From Cladobotryum mycophilum (taxonomy: Eukaryota > Ascomycota > Sordariomycetes > Hypocreales > Hypocreaceae), in assembly GCA_036429605.1 (NCBI GenBank), contig JAVFKD010000016.1:868001-932000 (forward strand): DNA of 64,000 nt. The letters run 5' to 3'. This document shows, piece after piece, positions 55,029 through 64,000 of the stretch. Position 1 is the first letter of the stretch. Every line of letters begins with the position of its first letter. Both the position numbers and the translations under genes were made by a program. Under the pieces are notes generated by a model that worked only from the letters and a program-made list of their open reading frames with translations, was not told the origin of the DNA and searched no databases.

Positions 55029-55874
55029 TTATTCTTTCTTGGTACGAATTATTGCTTGATGGAACCCAATCACCCCTGTGCTTATCCAGACAACTCGGCC
55101 GTCCTGGACACTGTCAACTGGAATAACAGCCTCTTTCGCGACCCCATTTTCTAGAGCCCATCTCCGCGTGACGCTCAACTTGCACCCATCGTCGCTGCTT
55201 GGGGTGACGTATTGGCCGTCTCGCTGGAAGTACACCGTGGCGGAGAGCGTCCCCATGACCTCGTCGCGTTCATTGTACATCAGGACATCTGCATCGGCGA
55301 ATGATGTCTTCCCATCATCAAAGCCACACTTCTCCCAGAGAATATTGTACTCATTACGAGAAGATGTCTTGTGCTTGGTGAAAAGAGAGGGTTTTGTCGG
55401 CTCCGGCGAGAAATAAATGACGGAGCGACGAGAATCCGCCAAATCAACTGAGACGGGGATGGGGGGAAGTGCGAGGGGGAAGTATAAAGTCTTCTTTTTG
55501 ACGGGCATTTCTGCAGAGCGGAAACTGAGACTGGCATCTTCTTTGAAGCCGAGGCGGACGATGAAGCTCTTTTCTGGGTCTTGGGCGAGTTGTTTATGAG
55601 TGTTGATCATGTGGGACTCAATCACCTTTGCTAGAGTAACCAGGCGATCTCCCTTGCCTAGGTTATTGACAACTGCGGTCCAGAATAGGTTCTTGGCGGC
55701 AACACGCATGCGGTCAATGCTATACTGCAGGACATAGTAATATGAGATTGGAGGACGCAGAGCGGGATGATTGGGATTGGAAGGGAAGCCAGCTGAATAG
55801 CACATTGTGGTGGTTATCTCAAACTCGGGATCAGAAATGATGGCCTTGACGGCCGGATCAAGTTGTTGCGACAT
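55029..55874 (-). CDS. aminotransferase class IV (aminodeoxychorismate lyase-like)
   Basis: PLP enzyme of the branched-chain aminotransferase / ADC lyase fold; the ADC lyase reaction makes p-aminobenzoate for folate. 281 aa from the Met at 55874 (MSQQLDPAVKAIISDPEFEI); an in-frame Met at 55949 gives a poor N-terminus. FTKHKTSSRNEYN provides the Lys expected to bind PLP, followed by ADVLMYNERDEVMGTLSATV, the substrate/PLP phosphate region with a Thr-x-Ser/Thr, and RWALENGVAKEAVIPVDSV. The C-terminal STGVIGFHQAII resembles the NGVRG-x-end of fungal ADC lyases. The two are not separable by eye, so the exact reaction is inferred. The closest active-site elements are present. Confidence 0.7.
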   Translation of the reverse strand: MSQQLDPAVKAIISDPEFEITTTMCYSAGFPSNPNHPALRPPISYYYVLQYSIDRMRVAAKNLFWTAVVNNLGKGDRLVTLAKVIESHMINTHKQLAQDPEKSFIVRLGFKEDASLSFRSAEMPVKKKTLYFPLALPPIPVSVDLADSRRSVIYFSPEPTKPSLFTKHKTSSRNEYNILWEKCGFDDGKTSFADADVLMYNERDEVMGTLSATVYFQRDGQYVTPSSDDGCKLSVTRRWALENGVAKEAVIPVDSVQDGRVVWISTGVIGFHQAIIRTKKE

Positions 55875-56500
55875 TATAGCAACCAAAAAATGGACGGATC
55901 CCAACCAACGCCTAGGACTGAGGCGAGGACTGAGAATTGACGCCCTCAATAATACAGGGTCGAGGCACGTTTTTATATACTCTCATAATGCGAATCGGAT
56001 GATCAATTCCTATGAAACCAACGAATCTTTTATTGTTGGTTTAGGAGTTTCGAGGGATGCGGCAGGTGATATTGTTGGAAGCATCTCATGTGCCAATATG
56101 CGCTCAAGGCGTCCAACTAAATTCACTGGCGGCGAGTAATGATGATATGAAAGCACACAAAGCTTGAGATTCAGAAGTGGGTGACAAGAAGCGGGTGACA
56201 AACAATCTGAGCTGATAAGCGATGAAGTGGTTTTTGGCTACGTGGAGTCAAGATATGAATGCTATGGTCAATCGAGCTAGGCTAGTATTATCATTGTCCG
56301 CCACGATAATGGACTTTTCTAGCCTCAACTTCCATACAGAATACTAGATGTCTAAATAAATACATCGATCGCTATTGAGAGACCTCGCCCATGCCATATC
56401 AATCGTTTAGAGACCTTGAGTTCCTGAAATCTCAGAGAGAACCTTGGTGTCTCGGGCATGGTATAGGTGTTAGGATAGACTGATTACTCTTTGCGACCTT
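55875..56500. other. intergenic, AT-rich
   Basis: Promoter of the aminotransferase-like gene and 3' flank of the broken secreted-protein gene. No feature recognised. Confidence 0.5.
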
Positions 56501-56892
56501 TCACCATGGTTGCCCCTGTCTGTACTCCTTATACCAATTAATGTCCAAATCGGAAATAACGCTGGCGGTGCCGTCGGCTTCGTCGTCAAAATGTGCCCCT
56601 GAGTCAACGGCTGTAACTCGAGCCGCCACATGGGGAGATTTGCGCGGCACCTTCAATGGCCCAACCATCGCCTGCTCATCTCTGGGGTATCGAGCGCACT
56701 TGAAAGTGAAAAATATGTTGTCAGCCACGAGGCCTCATTAGAGGACATCGAGAATTTCCTTACCACCAGCTTGGTCGAGTCCAAGAGGACTTAGTCGTTG
56801 CGATCGAGAGAACGTTCTCTAGTAGGGACTGAGGCTGAGTTAGAAGGAGCCATGAAAGCTGATAGAACAATGACAAGCGTCTTGAACTGCAT
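56501..56892 (-). pseudogene. small secreted protein gene with one in-frame stop
   Basis: Two exons join well: 56764-56892 and 56501-56698, with a 65-nt intron (donor gtaagg, branch gctgac, acceptor ttcaag). Exon 1 codes a clear signal peptide (MQFKTLVIVLSAF...SNSA) and continues, but codon 34 is TAA (56791-56793). Beyond it the same frame goes on (VLLDSTKLV) across the intron into exon 2 (CARYPRDEQAMVGPLKV...INWYKEYRQGQPW), which ends normally. Without the stop the protein would be 108 aa. I do not recognise a family. It is a candidate secreted effector-like protein. No alternative intron removes the stop. Read either as a young pseudogene or as a sequence error; a shorter 33-aa product is the only direct reading. 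Confidence 0.55.
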
Positions 56893-59370
56893 CTTGAGGT
56901 TGGGTAGGATGGTTAAGGGTGGAAGTTTGGAGCGGCGATGGTGAGTTGAGGTTGCTTGAACGGTATGATGGGTGTTGTAGAGGGGAGTTTGGATTGTTCT
57001 TCTGGCGGCGACACGGGCTGGTTATATAGTTCTGCGAGCATCTGGTATATGATTCGACTACAACGGCGGAATATAGCCTCGACTCGATCCATCGGCTTCT
57101 TGTGCAACCAGGTTGGCTTATTCCAGGCAGCCACTCTTTGCCTCAATTCCAACCCGGGCCATCTCAGAGTTGAAGACAAGGCGCGTAGCCGTCCCCCGAA
57201 TAGCAAACGACATATTTGATCTCGCCATTGGCCAGAATAAGCGAATAGCCTCGTAGTAAGAATTCAATATACTTGATGATAGCAAACAATCCATTCCTTC
57301 CCGTCTACAGCATCTCCGGACTCATCGAGTTGTCAATACAAACAATTATCGTATATGCAAGTTTCCCTGTCCGCAGCCTTTTCCATCCTTTAAAGAATTG
57401 AGAGGCTTCAGAAGCCCTGTCAAAGGCTGTTTGTTTCTAGGCGATGCGCCGAATCCCCTATTTTACGGGAACCTTTGTCTGTTCCTGGGTAATGTGTGGG
57501 TTCTGTTCAATATTACTGGGGGCCGAGCTAATACATCCTAGAATACATCTCTTCAATGACGATGATCGACATGGAATTTTCGAATGATCAACTACTCGCT
57601 GTGCTCTATTTTTTGGGGCTGTATTATTTAGAATCATGCCCTCTCTCGACGAACATAAGCGCATGACAATGGAGTCTCACACGGCTTCTCTCATCCAGGA
57701 TCTTCAGTTGCCATACTCGTACCAGTGCACGAAGATTTCAGGGTGGACTGGTGACAATTTGGGACCGCGGCTCAAACAAAAGTGCCGAAATGAAGCACCA
57801 ACCTTTGGTGATGATTTCAATAGTACACTGCCTTATTTTATTCATGGCCTGCCCTCGTGGTTCAGAATTCGCTTACAATCCCGCTTTCAATCATGCCCGC
57901 AGAATAGTAAGCATTTGACAGCGGGGCAAATGATCCTTTGCCGAAGTTTGTTTGCTCTTTGGGATTGTGGCTGGCATTGTTTGTGCACATCTGCATGAGG
58001 CACCCACCAGGGCCAATTAATGGCGGAGGCCTGCCATAAGGCTAATTTCCAAGAGTTTTTCGGTAAAGATATGCCCCAATAGCAGACCATCGATTCTGGT
58101 TTCGTGGCAGACTGTAGGATTTCGGGACATATGCATCTGGCGGCAAACAACATTATCGCTTCCAATAGTTCCATTGATAGTTGGTGAGGCCGTATCTGGC
58201 GAGGACTACCGCTTGACCGCAAGCAATCCCTCGACAAAACCCGATAACATGTCGAAGAATCTATAAAATTGTATGTCTAGCAGCCCCGGGTTCCTCATAG
58301 ATTTCTTGACTTTACGATCACTCACATCTATTAGTCCGAATCACAGGTGTGACACCATATGGGGCCTTGAGATTTGCCAGCCAACTACCCATCTTCCTCA
58401 TAACAACAGCATCTATGTAGTAACGCTTGGTGTCTTACATCATATTTATTCATTGCGCTAATCATCTGCGCAACGCTCTCTACATGGAAGAGTAGCCTAG
58501 GCTGCGGGAGTACAATGGGGATGGGACTGTCCATCACGAGGTCATCATGGTAGCTTTGCTATTCTTTTTTACACTCATCCATTCTAGTATTTGGTTACTA
58601 ACCAGCAAGAACACAATGATCGGATTGTCTATTTCTAGAGCAAAGATTTTTTCATGTCTTCCCTTACCCTGTCCCTATCTTGGGCTACGATGGTCCATAA
58701 CACATGGTGGAAGAAAAAGAAGAAGAAGAAGAGGAATCGAGAGTTGGAGGGTCCTGGGAAGTCCCTCGTGAGGCATCATCTCGAGTGACTGACATCCATT
58801 GTTGCTACTACCTAAAGACTTTTATAGACGGTCCTCATTCTTTACATTACTTCATCCCATGCCGGGATTTGACTGTGGTACTGGCGAACTCCTTTGCCTT
58901 GGTTGCAGGCACATTGCTTCATCGTCATCATCGTGTCCTGCGCGCCAGTCAATACAATAATCTCTTCCGCCGTCAGAAACCGGGAAATAAAGTTTGGAAT
59001 CTACGGGGTGTTCTAAACCGTAACTAGCAAATATTGTCATGGCATGCGACTGCCTGAGCGTGAGGCTGAGAAGGGTCGGCATTGAGAGGGTCACGAACCT
59101 GAGGCATACCATCCATCCACTTTGGCTGGAGATGGCACCCTTTTTCTGACTATAAAGGCCTCGAGAGTGCTTCAGCTTCCTTTCTTTCTCCTTCCTTTTG
59201 ATCTCCCAAGTGTCCCTCGATGTCTCTCGATATCTTGATATCTTTGGTAACTCTTGATGTATCTTGTTCATCTTAATTTGTGTATTCTTACTACCTAGGC
59301 ATGGTTGTATATAAATACTATTCTGACCCTGCTATAAGTTCATCATCGATGAGGGTGTTTGCATTTTAGC
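56893..59370. other. 2.5-kb gene-poor stretch
   Basis: Between the broken secreted-protein gene and the NLR-like gene. Frames at 56913-57206, 57636-57998 and 58852-59271 are open but without recognisable motifs and overlap other frames; I support none. The composition is AT-rich, like decayed DNA, but I could not identify a transposon remnant by eye. Confidence 0.45.
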
Positions 59371-62300
59371 CTAAGATAACTCGATGGGTCCTGATTCCAG
59401 TTCTAGTTCTTTCATCTTGAGTCTATTATTGACGGATTTCTGCAACCCATAGAAGGTAACCAATGTATTTTCGTATTGCTGAGAAACGTCATTGGTTTCC
59501 TTCAACATCTCCCACAGGGATCCCATCTCCCGGCTGTACATAGATTCCAAGGCGCCACTTAATAAATGGTATCGCGACACATAGTTGCGCAGGTCAAAGA
59601 TTGAGTATTGCATTATGTGATCCCGATATTCAGAAACGTTCATCATCTTGCATGCTCTGTCGCTAGAAGTGGGGCGTAGGAGAAGTGCCGGACAATTCGA
59701 GGGCACCCTGTCCCCCATCTTTTGAGTATTTTGCTCGGAAGCGTGCTCATCACTCAAGTCTATTTGAAGACTCGCCAGATTAGATGTTGAGCTCTCGTTG
59801 GTCAAGCCGACATATTCCGAAGACATTGAACTCGTCAAAACCAAGTCCCTTCCAGAACCGTTCGTAGTCAGGAGACCCTGCTGTTGTGTGCTCCCCATCT
59901 GCATCGATGGATTTTGTTGGTCCTCCATTACCTTGTGCGATTCGCTTGTCGCGTCTCCCTGTCTTTCATGATCTTTGAGAGTCATTTCCACTCCACTCAC
60001 GGTTGCTTTCCTTCCACCTAGGCCTTTGCGAGCCTCGGTCCGATGTGTCTCAGAGTTAGTTACATCTTATATATTGTTAGTCTAGATGCATATCGGCGCA
60101 ATCAAAAGGTCTCAGCTCACCATTGGGGAGCGCACTACAGTATGCTTGCATGGACCGAATGTTTGCTTTTATTCCTGCATCAAGGCCTGAGTGCTGATAG
60201 TTTTTGATAGTTGTTCGTAGTGGTATATAATTTCTATGACTGTGGTGGTTTGTCTGATGAGTCTTCAGGCTCTTGGCTGAAGGAAGTGGTGGATATTGAC
60301 AGCTAGGCATGCCACATATATATTGCCTGTGACTCACTTCATGTGCGAGCCTAGACTCATCATCGTCAAAACCCAAAGTTGCATGGACACATGATCGTAG
60401 CCGGCAGGTGAACGCAGAAGTTCTAAAATCTTGTTTGAACCTTTCAACCGTCTGAAGGCTGACCCCAGAGTAACTAGATTTTCGGAGAAGCTTCTTGATG
60501 GTGCATTGGTAGTTCTGTTGAAGTGATTCAAGATTTGTAATATTGACCAATCCCTTAACAAGATCTGTGGAACATTAGCGGTGTGAACCCCTGACAGCTC
60601 ATGATCTTTATCACCTCTATCTTGTGGCAATTCTTTCAAGAATCTTTCTTGGCGCTCCAACAGAACAGCGTTGACCACGGCAAATAAAGCACTGTTTTCC
60701 TGTTGCAATTGAACAAGGTTCTGATGCATCGACCCAGCATCGGCCGGGCGCTGAGTCGCAGACGTATTCGCCCCAGCAAAAGCTGCCGCTAGCTCGCAGG
60801 ATAATTGAGCAAAACTAGTTGCCGCAGAAGATTGAGTGGTGGAATTAACATGAATCAAGACGTAATCTACCCAGTACTCAATTGCATAGGTTTGAAAGCC
60901 TTGAAGGCCACAAATCACGTGGCGGAGACGAGAGTCATCCGAATAAGTCGGAGCAAAGACTTTGAGCCCCGAGAGCAAGCATCTAGCTGCTGCAAGTCCA
61001 TGCCCAGCTAATGCAGCCGACTCATCTAAAGGTATGCTGCTATCAAGGCTCTGAAGATAACTAGTTTCATTAGACCGGGGGGTTTCGGCTGGAAAAGGGG
61101 GGTTGAGAAAACCTACTCTCTGACAGATACATGAATAAAAGCAAAAGTCGAATCGCTTCTCTTCTCTATGATAGGGGCACATTTCTCAAACCAGAACGAC
61201 GGTACAAGTTCCTTGATATCGGTGTCACTCGTACTAAAAGCCAATGCGGATCGAAGCTCGGCCATGCGAAGCGGCCGTTTAGCGAATGCAATCCATCCCA
61301 GCAATGACCCCATTCGTAGGATGGATTGCTCATTACAATTTGCCGTTAACTGCATTAGGATCTGTCCATACCTGCTCACAAGTCAGAATAGTTCATAGGT
61401 ATCCGTTGGTATTGCTTAATAGTCTGTGACATACAGTTCGATCAGACCTTGTGGTAAAGCTTCTGCAGCACCGAAAACTTCGTCTCGTACATGGAACAAG
61501 TTACTAGCAAGATACTCCAGGACAAGCCTGGCCCAAAGGAACATTCCTAAATAAAGACAACAGTTAGAGGCATTCGCTAATTTTAGTAATCTTAGCGGGC
61601 ACTTAGTCCTCGTCATCTGGGCCCCTTACCATCTGCTCTTCTGGCAATTCGACTTTCAAGATCCTCCATATCATTTTCACTAAAACCCATCTGGCGAAAT
61701 CTGTGCTTGAGGGTGGCGAGCTTTTGTGAGGCGTAGCATCGAATTGCCCTCTCTAGGTGCTCTTTCTCGGCTGAGAGAGATACATTTTCCTTATCCTTTG
61801 CTTTTTGTTGAATGGCCAGAGACATACGGGTTGAAACCAACACTTTAAGAACCGCAGATCCGGAATGAAGGGCAGTGTTCACCAGGCCCTGCAATTTGAC
61901 CATAACTTTTGTCTGAATGTTTTTATCACATTCGTCCAACCCGTCCAAAATGATATGGATGTACTGAGTCTGTGATGGTGTAGCAGACGCCGCACCGACT
62001 AGAGCGTGAAGGAGTTGTTCGAGCATCTGGGCACCAGGTACCTGCTTTTTTATTATGAGAGTGTCATACACGTAGGCGACCAGGTCCGAGTTGGAACGAA
62101 TGAGCTGAAGCAGGATGGACTTTAGGATGTTCTCGTAGATTTTGGATACTACGTATGAATAGGTGCAAAAGTGTGTGATGACCAGTGATTGACCCCTAGA
62201 TTTGAGAAAGTTGGCAATCTGCGTTGCCAAAACGCTCTTGCCAGTACCTGGATGACCGTGAAGTACGACAAATGTTCCGTCCCGTGAGCAGTTCGTCCAG

Positions 62301-63273
62301 GTTTGGATCTTGCGGTGTTTCACTATCCAGTCACATGTTCCAAGATTATTGGTCGCTTCGGAAGCAATCGTGTCGAATATTCTGAGCTGATCAGATTGTT
62401 CCAATTTGAGTGAACCAACGATGGTGAGATAATGTGATGCAGTCAGTTCTTCTTCATCTTTTGATAGTTTTTCCAAGAGTTCCTGTCTCTGTGTCTTGAG
62501 GGTTTCCCTCTCCTGTCTGGCCTCGGCTATGTTAACTGCTGAGGCTGTCTTATCAACCAGATCCTCGTGGGCTTTCATATCGTCGACGATGGTGTCAAGT
62601 TGCCGTTGAAAACGGCCCCACGAGGTGGAAAAAAGGTCCTCCAGGCTGTCATGTGTCAGATCAAGTAACTTGATCAAAGTTTGTATTGTTCATTCATACA
62701 GCTTCTGCGAACAAACCGATAGGCTTCTTTATGAAACTTGAGTATATCGGAATAGAAAATCGCTAGTGTCTCTTGTACATTCGTATCTCTCGCATACGTG
62801 CTGTTGAAGATCTTGAACCTTGCTAGGGGCTTGGCGATCCGAGCATATGCCTTCATAATCTTCTCGAACGCTTCGACGTACTCCGATGCGGCCTATGTCT
62901 TAGGCATTAGCGTTATAAAACTCAGGTTATTTATAGCGACAAGACATTGTATGGTTCAGCACACCTTCAGAATCGTCTTCATCGGCGACCAGATCCATTT
63001 GAGGTATGGTGTTCCGTAGCAAAAGACCTCGATTGTTGATGCATATGAACTCATACCCTCGAAGACGACTGAAAGTCTTCTCATATTTCTCAAGGATGTA
63101 TTGGCAGCAAGATAGTCCTCGATTTGGTAAACAGCATTTTGCACATCTTCGATTGTTGTATTCTGGACACTAGCACGATCTTCAGCCGAAAGAACGCGCT
63201 GCAGGTCGTCAAATGCATCTTTTATAATCTTCTGGGCCGCTGAAGATATCGGTACTCTGTTTGCAAGCGGCAT
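59371..63273 (-). CDS. fungal NLR-like STAND protein: DUF7708-NACHT-C2H2
   Basis: About 1156 aa. Exons 62965-63273, 62700-62892, 61630-62645, 61435-61546, 61117-61371, 60615-61060, 60121-60564, 59371-60065; introns 50-83 nt, most with ctaac/ctgac/ctaat branches. Residues about 60-190 match the DUF7708-like N-terminal region of fungal STAND proteins (TPYLKWIWSPMKTILK, YVEAFEKIMKAYARI). NACHT: Walker A GHPGTGKS near residue 300, Walker B HIILDGLDECD, then MFLWARLVLEYL, FIHVSVRDYL and a winged-helix-like GSLLGWIAFAKRPLRMAEL. Downstream come two C2H2-like fingers (CRLRSC...H...H; CGMPSC...H...H), then a 230-residue disordered tail. No ANK, WD or TPR repeats. The exon 2-3 junction is uncertain: either a 71-nt intron (gtttgt donor) in frame, or a 54-nt intron plus a missing base at 62629-62634. 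Such proteins act in non-self recognition and cell death; role inferred. Confidence 0.75.
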
Positions 63274-63707
63274 TCTTGTTGTGAACTGGAGACAAGCTTA
63301 GATTGAGTAGTAAAATCGGCAAAGGATATTAGCAGATAATGAGGTCCATGTCTAAAACCGAACCATGAAAGACATCAGAACTCAAGTTGATAAGGATGGC
63401 CACGACATTCCGACTCCGCCACAATACCTAAAACTTGGAGGCAACCTGCATGTTGGACAGTCCGTGGCGGTGGAGCATCAAATGATTGGCATTGGCTCAA
63501 AATAATGCTGGAAATGGGGGTGGCAGGGCACACCGAAAACGGCAAACAAGGCGGCCACGTTGGCGACCCATTTTGCCTATGGAAGTTGAATCCACACCAT
63601 CTTTAAATACGGTGACTATATTTTTCAAGTATAAGAATTCGTAAAGCAACGAAACAATTGCCATCAATCTAATAGCGACACGACCTAATCAGCGGGCAGT
63701 AGCCAAT
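63274..63707. promoter_or_regulatory. divergent promoter, NLR-like gene / right-edge gene
   Basis: 434 bases between two divergent start codons, so it must carry both promoters and 5' UTRs. No specific motif assigned. Confidence 0.55.
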
Positions 63708-64000
63708 ATGGATGCGAACCAAACTAGAAAACGTCGATGTTCTCAGTCTGGGTTAGGGGAAGAAGACGTGAGAAGGAGCAAGAATGGGCGCCTACGGAAA
63801 GTATCGGGGTATACAATGTCCTCTATTGCCTCCAGCTCTGTAGCAGCGCCTGACTGCCGAATAGGAGTTACTCACCAAGGTAAGTATGCGAAACACCATT
63901 CATCGATATCACAGCCTTGGACACTCTCCAAATACCCTTCATCGGCTATCTCTTTCACCCTCGCACTCATTAATCATCAATAAAGGCTTTACAGGCTCTA
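63708..64000 (+). CDS. unidentified gene, 3'-partial, divergent from NLR-like gene
   Basis: Exon 1 is 63708-63879 (57 codons plus one base), with a strong donor gtaagt. An acceptor candidate (ataaag) ends at 63985, and another (ttacag) ends at 63994; both keep the frame, giving VTHQG then FTGS or S. The protein begins MDANQTRKRRCSQSGLGEED, with a basic NLS-like patch (RKRR, RRSK, RLRK), a Ser-rich stretch and APDCRIGVTHQG. The rest lies beyond the window. I do not recognise it. Short basic leaders followed by an R-x-G-x-x-H/Y motif occur in front of NACHT or ankyrin parts in some fungal STAND proteins, so a second NLR-like gene is possible, but this is inference from a few residues. Confidence 0.5.

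Noticed and set aside
58852..59271. 139-codon minus-strand ORF
   Set aside because: No motif; other frames over the same stretch look equally plausible or implausible.
1..64000. tRNA, 5S rRNA, CRISPR arrays, secondary-metabolite core enzymes
   Set aside because: Looked for B-box-like sequence, regularly spaced repeats and PKS/NRPS-type ORFs; none seen.

Overview
The window is nuclear DNA of a filamentous ascomycete (Pezizomycotina). Sordariomycetes, probably Hypocreales, is my inference. The evidence is dense single-copy eukaryotic genes on both strands, short introns (mostly 49-123 nt) with GT..AG ends and CTAAC/CTGAC-type branch points, pyrimidine-rich flanks, and a WetA-type conidiation regulator at the left edge. 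Gene models below were rebuilt by joining reading frames at splice sites seen in the sequence; none was checked against transcripts or databases.

Left part (1-27,300). This holds the 3' portion of wetA, a TRP/ML-domain flavin-carrier-like membrane protein, a DUF3433 membrane protein, a GPI-anchored PLC-like phosphodiesterase, a SUR7/PalI-family membrane protein, COP9 signalosome subunit 3 (with an apparent 1-nt frameshift), a CCCH zinc-finger protein, and a large Mi-2/CHD-type remodeler resembling S. pombe Mit1. For the remodeler I recover a separate N-terminal exon and a C-terminal exon. Long gene-free stretches lie at 5,379-8,910, 11,553-13,079 and 14,352-16,164.

Middle part (27,800-51,900). 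This is mostly housekeeping: a mitochondrial 2'-O-ribose rRNA methyltransferase (MRM1) carrying a large RSERP minisatellite insert, two cell-surface or secreted Cys-containing proteins, a GFA-domain protein, a DUF1365 membrane protein, MBF1, a conserved hypothetical protein, epsilon-COP (SEC28) divergent from ribosomal protein eL42, a 2H phosphoesterase, ureidoglycolate lyase (allantoin catabolism), an MFS transporter, and a DOMON-cytochrome b561 membrane protein.

Right part (51,900-64,000). This is gene-poor and accessory-like. It has a FAR1/MULE-type DNA-binding protein without a transposase catalytic domain, an aminotransferase class IV (aminodeoxychorismate lyase-like) gene, a small secreted-protein gene interrupted by one in-frame stop, and a fungal NLR-like STAND protein. 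The STAND protein has a DUF7708-like N-terminus, a NACHT domain and C2H2 fingers. It is transcribed divergently from a gene cut by the right edge. I see no tRNA, rRNA, CRISPR array or intact transposon. The most interesting part is the right arm: the NLR with its divergent partner, the possibly domesticated FAR1 protein and the broken secreted protein. A second theme is that two or three genes appear to lack a single base at short homopolymers, which may be assembly error rather than biology.
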